Source: Pogostemon cablin
Taxonomy: Eukaryota; Streptophyta; Magnoliopsida; Lamiales; Lamiaceae
DNA: 64,000 nucleotides
Direction: 5' to 3'
NCBI GenBank assembly: GCA_023678885.1
Contig: CM042953.1
Coordinates: 3,918,563-3,982,562 of the forward strand
Part shown: piece by piece, positions 15,377 to 29,300 of the stretch
Layout: each line of letters opens with the position of its first letter
How positions within the stretch are numbered: position 1 is the stretch's first letter
Made by a program: the position numbers and the translations under genes
The notes under the pieces: generated by a model
Told to the model about the DNA's origin: nothing
Database searches by the model: none
What the model saw: the letters and a program-made list of their open reading frames with translations, nothing else

Positions 15377-17394
15377 TGACCATAAAAATAGCAAGAAAAT
15401 GCTCACTTTAAGTAGTTATAGACCTGGCTCGCGGAATAGAATCAGCTATGCACTTTGACTCTTTAGTTACTCTATTATGCAAGCTTCCTAGAATTTTTAT
15501 ACTCTGAAAACATGTTCTCCAACAATATTCTCATGTCTCAGAACCAATTTGACCATAAAAATAGCAAGAAAATGCTCACTTAAAGGAGTTCTTGACTGGC
15601 TCACGGAGTAGAATCAGCTCTGCACTATGTGTTTTTAGTGACTCTATGGTGCAAGCTTCGTAGCATTTATATACACTAAAAACATGTTATCCAACAATAC
15701 TAGCAAGTCTAATAACTAATTTGGCCATAAAAATGGAAAGTAAATGCTCACTTCTAGGTTTTCTTGACCTGGCTCACGTAGTAGTATCTGCTCTCCACTT
15801 TGACTATTTAGCGATGCTATGGTGCAAGATTCCTAGCATTTTTATATTCTAAAAACATGTTCTCCAACTAATTCTTATTTCTAATAACTAATTTGACCAT
15901 AAAAATGGCAAGAAAATGCTTACATGAAGGAGTTCTTGACCTGACTCACGAAGTAGAATCAACTCTGCACTTTGACTTTTTAGTGACTCTATGGTGCAAG
16001 CTTCCTAGAATTTTTGTACTCCGAAAATATATTCTCCAACTATATTCTCATGTCGTATAACTAATTTGACCATAAAAATGGCAATAAAATGCTCACTTAA
16101 AGGAGTTCTTGACATGGTTCATAGCTGCACTGTAAGTTTTTAATGACTCTATGGAACAAGCTTCATAGCAGTTATATACTCTAAATGTCTAATAACTAAT
16201 TTTAGCTCAAAAAGGAAATAAATTGCTTACTTCAAGGACTTCTGGCTCACGGAGTAGAATCAGCTCTGCACTTTGACTTTTTAGTGACTCTATGGCACAA
16301 GCTTCCTAGCATTTTTATACTCTGGAAATATGCTCTCCAACAATATTCTCATGACTCAGAACTAATTTGCCCATAAAAATAGCAAGAAAATGCTCACTTT
16401 AAGTAGTTTTAGACCTGGCCGCGGAATAGAATCAACTATGCACTTTGAGTTTTTAGTTACTCTATTATGCAAGCTTCCTAGAATTTTTATACTCTGAAAA
16501 ATGTTCTCCAACAATATTCTCATGTCTCAGAATCAATTTGACCATAAAAATAGCAAGAAAATGCTCACTTTAAGGAGTTCTTGACTGGCTCACGGAGTAG
16601 AATCAGCTCTGCACTATGTGTTTTTAGTGACTATATGGTGCAAGCTTCGTAGCATTTATATACAGTAAAAGCATGTTATCCAACAATACTAGCAAGTCTA
16701 ATAACTAATTTGGCCATAAAAATGGAAAGTGAATGCTCGCTTCTAGGATTTCTTGACCTGGCTCACGTAGTAGAATCTGCTCTCCACTTTGACTATTTAG
16801 CGACTCTATGGTGCAAGCTTCCTAGTATTTTTATATTCTAAAAACATGTTCTCCAACTAATTCTTATTTCTAATAACTAATTTGACCATAAAAATGGCAA
16901 GAATATGCTCACTTCAAGGAGTTCTTAACCTGGCTCACGGAGTAGAATCAACTCTGCACTTTGACTTTTTAGTGACTCTATGGTGAAAGCTTCCTAGCAT
17001 TTTTTTACTCCAAAAATATATTCTCCAACTATATTCTCATGTCTTATAACTAATTTGACCATAAAAATGGCAAGAAAATGCTCATTTAAAGGAGTTCTTG
17101 ATATGGGTCACAGAGTATAATGAGCTCTACACTGTAAGTTTTTAATGACTCTATGGAACAAGCTTCATAGCTGTTATATACTCTAAATACAAGTTATCCA
17201 AAAATATTAGCAAGTCTAATAACTAATTTTAGCTTAAAAAAGAAATAAATTGCTCACTTCAAAGACTTCTGGCTCACGGAGTAGAATCAGCTCTGCACTT
17301 TGACTTTTTAGTGACTCTGTGGCACAAGCTTCCTAATATTTTGATACTCTGGAAATATGCTCTCCAACAATATTCTCATGTCTCAGAACTAATT

Positions 17395-20300
17395 TGACCA
17401 TAAAAATAACAACAAAATGCTCACTTTAAGTATTTTAGACTTGGCTCGCGGAATTGAATCAGCTATGCACTGTGACTTTTTAGTTACTCTATTATGCAAG
17501 CTTCCTAGAATTTTTATACTCTAAAAACATGTTCTCCAACAATATTCTCATGTCTCAGAACCAATTTGACCATAAAAATAGCAAGAAAATGCTCACTTTA
17601 AGGAGTTCTTGACTGGCTCACGGATTAGAATTAGCTCTGCACTATGAGCTTTAGTGACTCTATGGTGCAAGCTTCGTAGCATTTATATACACTAAAAACA
17701 TGTTATCCAATAGTACTATCAAGTCTAATAACTAATTTGGCCATAAAAATAGAAAGTAAATGCTCACTTCTAAGACTTATTGACCTGGCTCACGTAGTAG
17801 AATCTGCTATCCACTTTGACTATTTACCGACTCTATTGTGCAAGCTTCCTAACATTTTTATATTCTAAAAACATGTTCTCCAACTAATTCTTATCTCTAA
17901 TAACTAATTTGACCATAAAAATGGCAAGAAAATGCTCACTTCAAGGAGTTCTTGACCTGGCTCACGGAGTAGAATCAACTCCGTACTTTGACTTTTTAGT
18001 GACTCTATGGTGCATGCTTCCTAGCCTTTTTTTACTACAAAAATATTTTCTCCAACTATATTCTCATGTCTTATAACTAATTTGACCATAAAAATGGCAA
18101 GAAAATGCTCACTTCAAGGAGTTCTTGACATGGTTCACATAGTATAATCAGCTCTGCACTGTAGTTTTTAATGACTCTATGGAACAAGCTTCATAGCAGT
18201 TATATACTCTAAATACAAGTTATCCAAAAATATTAGCAAGTCTAATAACTAATTTTAGCTTAAAAAGGAAATAAATTGCTCACTTCAAGAACTTCTGGCT
18301 CACGGAGTAGAATCAGCTCTGCACTTTGACTTTTTAGTGACTCTATGGTGCAAGCTTCCTAGTATTTTGATACTCTGGAAATATACTCTCCAAGAATATT
18401 CTCATGTCTCAGAACTAATTTGACCATAAAAATAGCAAGAAAATGCTCACTTTAAGTAGTTTTAGACCTGGCTCGCTGAATTGAATCAGCTATGCACTTT
18501 GACTTTTTAGTTACTCTATTATGCAGGCTTCCTAGAATTTTTATACTCTTAAAACATGTTCTCCAACAATATTCTCATGTCTCAGAACTAATTTGACCAT
18601 GAAAGTAGCAAGAAAATGCTCACTTCAAGGAGTTCTTGACTGGCTCACGGATTAGAATTAGCTCTGCACTATGAGCATTTAGTGACTCTATGGTGCAAGC
18701 TTCGTAGCATTTATATACACTAAAAACATGTTATCCAACAATACTAGCAAGTCTAATAACTAATTTGGACATAAAAATAGAAAGTAAATGCTCACTTCTA
18801 GGACTTCTTGACCTGGCTCACGTAGTAGAATCTGCTCTCCACTTTGACTATTTAGCGACTCTATTGTGCAAGCTTATTAACATTTTTATATTCTAAAAAC
18901 ATGTTCTCCAACTAATTCTTATCTCTAATAACTAATTTTACCATGAAAATGGCAAGAAATTGCTCACTTCAAGGAGTTCTTGACCTGGCTCACGGAGTAG
19001 AATCAACTCTGCACTTTGACTTTTTAGTGACTCTATGGTGAAAGCTTCCTAGCATTTTTTTACTACGAAAATATATTCTCCAACTATATTCTCATGTCTT
19101 ATAACTAATTTGACCATAAAAATGGCAAGAAAATGCTCATTTAAAGGAGTTCTTGATATGGGTCACAGAGTATAATGAGCTCTACACTGTAAGTTTTTAA
19201 TGACTCTATGGAACAAGCTTCATAGCTGTTATATACTCTAAATACAAGTTATCCAAAAATATTAGCAAGTCTAATAACTAATTTTAGCTTAAAAAAGAAA
19301 TAAATTGCTCACTTCAAGGACTTCTGGCTCACGGAGTAGAATCAGCTCTGCACTTTGACTTTTTAGTGACTCTGTGGCACAAGCTTCCTAATATTTTGAT
19401 ACTCTGGAAATATGCTCTCCAACAATATTCTCATGTCTCAGAACTAATTTGACCATAGAAATAGCAAGAAAATGCTCACTTTAAGTATTTTAGACTTGGC
19501 TCGCGGAATTGAATCAGCTATGCACTGTGACTTTTTAGTTACTCTATTATGCAAGCTTCCTAGAATTTTTATACTCTAAAAACATGTTCTCCAACAATAT
19601 TCTCATGTCTCAGAACCAATTTGACCATAAAAATAGCAAGAAAATGCTCACTTTAAGGAGTTCTTGACTGGCTCACGGATTAGAATTAGCTCTGCACTAT
19701 GAGCTTTTAGTGACTCTATGGTGCAAGCTTCGTAGCATTTATATACACTAAAAACATGTTATCCAATAGTACTATCAAGTCTAATAACTAATTTGGCCAT
19801 AAAAATAGAAAGTAAATGCTCACTTCTAAGACTTATTGACCTGGCTCACGTAGTAGAATCTGCTATCCACTTTGACTATTTACCGACTCTATTGTGCAAG
19901 CTTCCTAACATTTTTATATTCTAAAAACATGTTCTCCAACTAATTCTTATCTCTAATAACTAATTTGACCATAAAAATGGCAAGAAAATGCTCACTTCAA
20001 GGAGTTCTTGACCTGGCTCACGGAGTAGAATCAACTCCGTACTTTGACTTTTTAGTGACTCTATGGTGCATGCTTCCTAGCCTTTTTTTACTACGAAAAT
20101 ATTTTCTCCAACTATATTCTCATGTCTTATAACTAATTTGACCATAAAAATGGCAAGAAAATGCTCACTTCAAGGAGTTCTTGACATGGTTCACATAGTA
20201 TAATCAGCTCTGCACTGTAGTTTTTAATGACTCTATGGAACAAGCTTCATAGCAGTTATATACTCTAAATACAAGTTATCCAAAAATATTAGCAAGTCTA

Positions 20301-23300
20301 ATAACTAATTTTAGCTTAAAAAGGAAATAAATTGCTCACTTCAAGGACTTCTGGCTCACGGAGTAGAATCAGCTCTGCACTTTGACTTTTTAGTGACTCT
20401 ATGGTGCAAGCTTCCTAGTATTTTGATACTCTGGAAATATACTCTCCAAGAATATTCTCATGTCTCAGAACTAATTTGACCATAAAAATAGCAAGAAAAT
20501 GCTCACTTTAAGTAGTTTTAGTCCTGGCTCGCTGAATTGAATCAGCTATGCACTTTGACTTTTTAGTTACTCTATTATGCAGGCTTCCTAGAATTTTTAT
20601 ACTCTTAAAACATGTTCTCCAACAATATTCTCATGTCTCAGAACTAATTTGACCATGAAAGTAGCAAGAAAATGCTCACTTTAAGGAGTTCTTGACTGGC
20701 TCACGGATTAGAATTAGCTCTGCACTATGAGCATTTAGTGACTCTATGGTGCAAGCTTCGTAGCATTTATATACACTAAAAACATGTTATCCAACAATAC
20801 TAGCAAGTCTAATAACTAATTTGGACATAAAAATAGAAAGTAAATGCTCACTTCTAGGACTTCTTGACCTGGCTCACGTAGTAGAATCTGCTCTCCACTT
20901 TGACTATTTAGCGACTCTATTGTGCAAGCTTATTAACATTTTTATATTCTAAAAACATGTTCTCCAACTAATTCTTATCTCTAATAACTAATTTTACCAT
21001 GAAAATGGCAAGAAATTGCTCACTTCAAGGAGTTCTTGACCTGGCTCACGGAGTAGAATCAACTCTGCACTTTGACTTTTTAGTGACTCTATGGTGCATG
21101 CTTCCTAGCCTTTTTTACTACGAAAATATATTCTCCAACTATATTCTCATGTCTTATAACTAATTTGACCATAAAAATGACAAGAAAATGCTCATTTCAA
21201 GGAGTTCTTGACATGGTTCACATAGTATAATCATCTTTGCACTGTAAGTTTTTAATGACTCTATGGAACAAGATTCATAGCAGTTATATATTCTAAATAC
21301 AAGTTATCCAACAATATTAGCAAGTCTAATAACTAATTTTAGCTTAAAAAGGAAATAAATTAGTCACTTCAAGGACTTCTGGCTCATGGAGTAGAATCAG
21401 CTCTGCACTTTGACTTTTTAGTGACTATGGCGCAAGCTTCCTTGCATTTTGATACTCTGGAAATATGCTCTCCAACAATATTCTCATGACTTAGAACTAA
21501 TTTGACCATAAAAATAGCCAAAAAAATGCTCAATTTAAGTAGTTTTAGACCTGGCTCGTGGAATTGAATCAGCTATGCACTTTGACTTTTTAGTTACTCT
21601 ATTATGCAAGCTTCCTAGAATTTTTATACTCTGAAATCATGTTCTCCAACAATATTCTCATGTCTCAGAACCAATTTGACCATAAAAATAGCAAGAAAAT
21701 GCTCACTTTATGGAGCTCTTGACTGGCTCACGGATTAAAATTAGCTCAGCACTATGAGCTTTTAATGACTCTATTGTGCAAGCTTCGTAGCATTTTTATA
21801 CACTAAAAACATGTTATCCAACAATACTAGCAAGTCTAATAACTAATTTGGTTATAAAAATAATAAGTAAATGCTCACTTGTAGGACTTCTTGACCTGGC
21901 TCACGTAGTAGAATCTGCTCTCCACTTTGACTATTTAGCGACTCTATTGTGCAAGCTTCCTAACATTTTTATATTCTAAAAACATGTTCTCCAACTAATT
22001 CTTATCTCTAATAACTAATTTGACCATAAAAATGGCGAGAAAATGCTCACTTCAAGGAGTTCTTGACCTGGCTCACGGAGTAGAATCAATTCTACACTTT
22101 GACTTTTTAGTGACTCTATGGTGCAAGCTTCCTAGCCTTTTTTTACTCGGAAAATATATTCTCCAACTATATTCTCATGTCTTATAACTAATTTGACCAT
22201 AAAAATGGCAAGAAAATGCTCATTTAAAGGAGTTCTTTATATGGTTCACAGAGTATAATGAGCTCTGCACTGTAAGTTGTTAATGACTCTATGGAACAAG
22301 CTTCATAGCCGTTATATACTCTAAATACAAGTTATCCAAAAATATTAGCAAGTCTAATAACTAATTTTAGCTTAAAAAGGAAATAAATTTCTCACTTCAA
22401 GGACTTCTGGCTCACGGAGTAGAATCAGCTCTGCACTTTAACTTTTTAGTGACTCTATGGCGCAAGCTTCCTAGCATTTTAATACTCTGGAAATATGCTC
22501 TCCAACAATATTCTCATGTCTCAGAACTAATTTGACCATAAAAATAACAAGAAAATGCTCACTTTAAGTATTTTAGATCTGGTTCGCGGAATTGAATCAG
22601 CTATGCACTTTGACTTTTTAGTTACTCTATTATGCAAGCTTCCTAGAATTTTTATACTCTGAAAACATGTTCTCCAACAATATTCTCATGTCTCAGAACC
22701 AATTTGACCATAAAAATAGCAAGAAAATGCTCACTTTAAGGAGTTCTTGACTGGCTCACGGATTAGAATTAGCTCTGCACTATGAGCTTTTAGTGACTCT
22801 ATGGTGCAAGCTTCGTAGCATTTATATACAATAAAAACATGTTATCCAATGGTACTAGCAAGTCTAATAACTAATTTGGCCATAAAAATAGAAAGTAAAT
22901 GCTCACTTCTAGGACTTCTTGACCTGGCTCACGTAGTAGAATCTGCTATCCACTTTGACTATTTACCAACTCTATTGTGCAAGCTTCCTAACATTTTTAT
23001 ATTTTAAAAACATGTTCTCCAACTAATTCTTATCTCTAATAACTAATTTGACCATAAAAATGGCAAGAAAATGCTCACTTCAAGGAGTTCTTGACCTGGC
23101 TCACGGAGTAGAATCAACTCTATACTTTGACTTTTTAGTGACTCTATGGTGCGTGCTTCATAGTCTTTTTTTACTACGAAAATATATTCTCCAACTATAT
23201 TCTTATGTCTTATAACTAATTTGACCATAAAAATGGCAAGAAAATGGTCACTTCAAGGAGTTCTTGACATGGTTCACATAGTATAATCAGCTCTGCACTG

Positions 23301-26300
23301 TAAGTTTTTAATGACTCTATGGAACAAGCTTCATAGCAGTTATATACTCTAAATACAAGTTATCCAACAATATTAGCAAGTATAATAACTAATTTTACCT
23401 TAAAAAGGAAATAAATTGCTTACTTCTAGGTCTTCTGGCTCACGGAGTAGAATCAGCTCTGCATTTTGACTTTTTAGTGACTCTATGGCGCAAGCTTCCT
23501 AGCATTTTGATACTCTGGAAATATGCTCTCCAACAATATTCTCATGACTTAGAACTAATTTGACCATAAAAATAGCCAAAAAAATGCTCAATTTAAGTAG
23601 TTTTAGACCTGGCTCGTGGAATTGAATCAGCTATGCACTTTGACTTTTTAGTTACTCTATTATGCAAGCTTCCTAGAATTTTTATACTCTGAAAACATGT
23701 TCTCCAACAATATTCTCATGTCTCAGAACCAATTTGACCATAAAAATAGCAAGAAAATGCTCACTTTATGGTGCTCTTGACTGGCTCACGGATTAGAATT
23801 AGCTCAGCACTATGAGCTTTTAATGACTCTATTGTGCAAGCTTCGTAGCATTTTTATACACTAAAAACATGTTATCCAACAATACTAGCAAGTCTAATAA
23901 CTAATTTGGCTATAAAAATAATAAGTAAATGCTCACTTGTAGGACTTCTTGACCTGGCTCACGTAGTAGAATCTGCTCTCCAATTTGACTATTTAGCAAC
24001 TCTATTGTGCAAGCTTCCTAACATTTTTATATTCTAAAAACATGTTCTCCAACTAATTCTTATCTCTAATAACTAATTTGACCATAAAAATGGCGAGAAA
24101 ATGCTCACTTCAAGGAGTTCTTGACCTGGCTCACGGAGTAGAATCAATTCTACACTTTGACTTTTTAGTGACTCTATGGTGCAAGCTTCCTAGCCTTTTT
24201 TTACTCGGAAAATATATTCTCCAACTATATTCTCATGTCTTATAACTAATTTGACCATAAAAATGGCAAGAAAATGCTCATTTAAAGGAGTTCTTGATAT
24301 GGTTCACAGAGTATAATGAGCTCTGCACTGTAAGTTTTTAATGACTCTATGGAACAAGTTTCATAGCCATTATATACTCTAAATACAAGTTATCCAAAAA
24401 TATTAGCAAGTCTAATAACTAATTTTAGCTTAAAAAGGAAATAAATTTCTCACTTCAAGGACTTCTGGCTCACGGAGTAGAATCAGCTCTGCACTTTAAC
24501 TTTTTAGTGACTCTATGGCGCAAGCTTCCTAGCATTTTAATACTCTGGAAATATGCTCTCCAACAATATTCTCATGTCTCAGAACTAATTTGACCATAAA
24601 AATAACAAGAAAATGCTCACATTAAGTATTTTAGATCTGGCTCGCGGAATTGAATCAGCTATGCACTTTGACTTTTTAGTTACTCTATTATGCAAGCTTC
24701 CTAGAATTTTTATACTCTGAAAACATGTTCTCCAACAATATTCACATGTCTCAGAACCAATTTGACCATAAAAATAGCAAGAAAATGCTCACTTTAAGGA
24801 GTTCTTGACTGGCTCACGGATTAGAATTAGCTCTGCACTATGAGCTTTTAGTGACTCTATGGTGCAAGCTTCGTAGCATTTATATACACAAAAAACATGT
24901 TATCCAATAGTACTATCAAGTCTAATAACTAATTTGGCCATAAAAATAGAAAGTAAATGCTCACTTCTAGGGCTTCTTGACCTGGCTCACGTTGTAGAAT
25001 CTGCTATCCACTTTGACTATTTACCGACTATATTGTGCAAGCTTCCTAACATTTTTATATTCTAAAAACATGTTCTCCAACTAATTCTTATCTCTAATAA
25101 CTAATTTGACCATAAAAATGGCATGAAAATGCTCACTTCAAGGAGTTCTTGACCTGGCTCACGGAGTAGAATCAACTCTGTACTTTGACTTTTTAGTGAC
25201 TCTATGGTGCATGCTTCCTAGCCTTTTTTTACTATGAAAATATATTCTCCAACCATATTCTCATGTCTTATAACTAATTTGACCATAAAAATGGCAAGAA
25301 AATGCTCACTTCAAGGAGTTCTTGACATGGTTCACATAGTATAATCAGCTCTGCACTGTAAGTTTTTAATGACTCTATGGAACAAGCTTCATAGCAGTTA
25401 TATACTCTAAATACAAGTTATCCAACAATATTAGCAAGTATAATAACTAATTTTACCTTAAAAAGGAAATAAATTGCTTACTTCAAGGTCTTATGGCTCA
25501 CGGAGTAGAATCAGCTCTGCACTTTGACTTTTTAGTGACTCTATGGCGCAAGCTTCCTAGCATTTTGATACTCTGGAAATATGCTCTCCAACAATATTCT
25601 CATGACTTAGAACTAATTTGACCATAAAAATAGCAAGAAAATGCTCAATTTAAGTAGTTTTAGACCTGGCTCGTGGAATTGAATCAGCTATGCACTTTGA
25701 CTTTTTAGTTACTCTGTTATGCAAGCTTCCTAGAATTTTTATACTCTGAAAACATGTTCTCCAACAATATTCTCATGTCTCAGAACCAATTTGACCATAA
25801 AAATAGCAAGAAAATGCTCACTTTAAGGAGTTCTTGACTGGCTCACGGATTAGAATTAGCTCTGCACTATGAGCTTTTAGTGACTCTATGGTGCAAGCTT
25901 CGTAGCATTTATATACACTAAAAACATGTTATCCAATAGTACTAGCAAGTCTAATAACTAATTTGGCCATAAAAATAGAAAGTAAATGCTCACTTCTAGG
26001 ACTTCTTGTCCTGGCTCACGTAGTAGAATCTGCTATCCACTTTGACTATTTACCGACTCTATTGTGCAAGCTTCCTAACATTTTTATATTCTAAAAACAT
26101 GTTCTCCAACTAATTCTTATCTCTAATAACTAATTTGACCATAAAAATGGCGAGAAAATGCTCACTTCAAGGAGTTCTTGACCTGGCTCACGGAGTAGAA
26201 TCAACTCTACACTTTCACTTTTTAGTGACTCTATGGTGCAAGCTTCCTAGCCTTTTTTTACTCCGAAAATATATTCTCCAACTATATTCTCATGTCTTAT

Positions 26301-29300
26301 AACTAATTTGACCATAAAATGGTAAGAAAATGCTCATTTAAAGGAGTTCTTGACATGGTTCACAGAGTATAATGAGCTCTGCACTGTAAGTTTTTAATGA
26401 CTCTATGGAACAAGCTTCATAGCAGTTATATACTCTAAATACAAGTTATCCAAAAATATTAGCAAATCTAATAACTAATTTTAGCTTAAAAAGGAAATAA
26501 ATTGCTCACTTCAAGGACTTCTGGCTAACGTAGTAGAATCAGCTCTGCACTTTGACTTTTTAGTGACTCTATGGCGCAAGCTTCCTAGCATTCTGATACT
26601 CTGGAAATATGCTCTCCAACAATATTCTCATGTCTCAGAACTAATTTGACCATAAAAATAGCAAGAAAATGCTCACTTTAAGTAGTTTTAGACCTGGCTC
26701 GCGGAATAGAATCAGCTATGCACTTTGACTTTTTAGTTACTCTATTATGCAAGCTTCCTATAATTTTTATACTCTGAAAACAAGTTCTCCAATAATATTC
26801 TCATGTCTCAGAATCAATTTGACCATAAAAATAGCAAGAAAATGCTCACTTTAAGGAGTTCTTGACTGGCTCACGGAGTAGAATCAGCTCTGCACTATGT
26901 GTTTTTAGTGACTCTATGGTGCAAGCTTCATAGCATTTATATACACTAAAAACATGTTATCCAATAATACTAGCAAGTCTAATAACTAATTTGGCCATAA
27001 AAATGGAAAGTAAATGCTCGCTTCTAGGATTTCTTAACCTGGCTCACGTAGTAGAATCTGCTCTCCACTTTGACTATTTAACGACTCTGTTGTGCAAGCT
27101 TCCTAACATTTTTATATTCTAAAAACATGTTCTCCAACTAATTCTTATCATTAATAACTAATTTGACCATAAAAATGCCGAGAAAATGCTCACTTCAAGG
27201 AGTTCTTGACCTGGCTCACGGAGTAGAATCAACTCTACACTTTGACTTTTTAGTGACTCTATGGTGCAAGCTTCCTAGCCTTTTTTTACTCCAAAAATAT
27301 ATTCTCCAACTATATTCTCATGTTTTATAACTAATTTGACCTTAAAAATGGCAAGAAAATGCTCATTTAAAGGAGTTCTTGACATGGTTCACAGAGTATA
27401 ATGAGCTTTGCACTGTAAGTTTTTAATGACTCTATGGAACAAGCTTCATAGCAGTTATATACTCTAAATACAAGTTATCCAAAAATATTAGCAAGTCTAA
27501 TAACTAATTTTAGCTTAAAAAGGAAATAAATTGCTCACTTCAAGGACTTCTGGCTCACGTAGTAGAATCAGCTCTGCACTTTGACTTTTTGGTGACTCTA
27601 TGGCGCAAGCTTCCTAGCATTTTGATACTCTGGAAATATGCTCTCCAACAATATTCTAATGTCTCAGAACTAATTTGACCATAAAAATAGCAAGAAAATG
27701 CTCACTTTAAGTAGTTTTAGACGTGGCTCGCGGAATTGAATCAGCTCTGCACTTTGACTTTTTAGTTACTCTATTATGCAAGCTTCCTAGAATTTTTATA
27801 CTTTGAAAACATGTTCTCCAACAATATTCTCATGTCTCAGAACCAATTTGACCATAAAAATAGCAAGAAAATGCTCACTTTAAGGAGTTCTTGACTGGCC
27901 CACGGATTAGAATTAGCTCTGCACTATGAGCTTTTAGTGACTCTATGGTGCAAGCTTCGTAGCATTTATATACACTAAAAACATGTTATACAACAATACT
28001 AGCAAGTCTAATAACTAATTTGGGCATAAAAATAGAAAGTAAATGCTCACTTCTAGGACTTCTTGACCTGGCTCACGTGGTAGAATCTGCTCTCCCCTTT
28101 GACTATTTACCGACTCTATTGTGCAAGCTTCCTAACATTTTTTTATTCTAAAAACATGTTCTCCAACTAATTCTTATCTCTAATAACTAATTTGACCATA
28201 AAAATGGCAAGAAAATGCTCACTTCAAAGAGTTCTTGACCTGGCTCACGGAGTAGAATCAACTCTGTACTTTGACTTTTTAGTGACTCTATGGTGCATGC
28301 TTCCTAGCCTTTTTTTACTACGAAAATATATTCTCCAACTATATTCTCATGTCTTATAACTAATTTGACCATAAAAATGGCAAGAAAATGCTCACTTCAA
28401 GGAGTTCTTGACATGGTTCACATAGTATAATCAGCTCTGCACTGTAAGTTTTTAATGACTCTATGGAACAAGCTTCATAGCAGTTATATACTCTAAATAC
28501 AAGTTATCCAACAATATTAGCAAGTCTAATAACTAATTTTAGCTTAAAAAGGAAATAAAATGCTTACTTCAAGGACTTCTGGCTCACGGAGTAAAATCAG
28601 CTTTGCACTTTGACTTTTTAGTGACTCTATGGCGCAAGCTTCCTAGCATTTTGATACTCTGGAAATATGCTCTCCAACAATATTCTCATGACTCAGAACT
28701 AATTTGACCATAAAAATAGCAAGAAAATGCTCACTTCAAGTAGTTTTAGACCTGGCTCGCTGAATAGAATCAGCTATGCACTTTGACTTTTTAGTAACTC
28801 TATTATGCAAGCTTCCTATAATTTTTATACTCTGAAAACATGTTCTCCAACAATATTCTAATGTCTCAGAATCAATTTGACCATAAAAATAGCAAGAAAA
28901 TGCTCACTTTAAGGAGTTCTTGACTGGCTCACGGAGTAGAATCAGCTCTACACTATGTGTTTTTAGTGACTCTATGGTGCAAGCTTCATAGCATTTATAT
29001 ACACTAAAAACATGTTATCCAACAATACTAGCAACTCTAATAACTAATTTGGCCATAAAAATGGAAAGTAAATGCTCGCTTCTAGGATTTCTTGTCCTGG
29101 CTCACGTAGTAGAATCTGCTCTCCACTTTGACTATTTAGCGACTCTATTGTGCAAGCTTCCTAACATTTTTATATTCTAAAAACATGTTCTCCAACTAAT
29201 TCTTATCTCTAATAACTAATTTGACTATAAAAATGGTGAGAAAATGCTCACTTCAAGGAGTTCTTGACCTGGCTCACGGAGTAGAATCAACTCTGCACTT

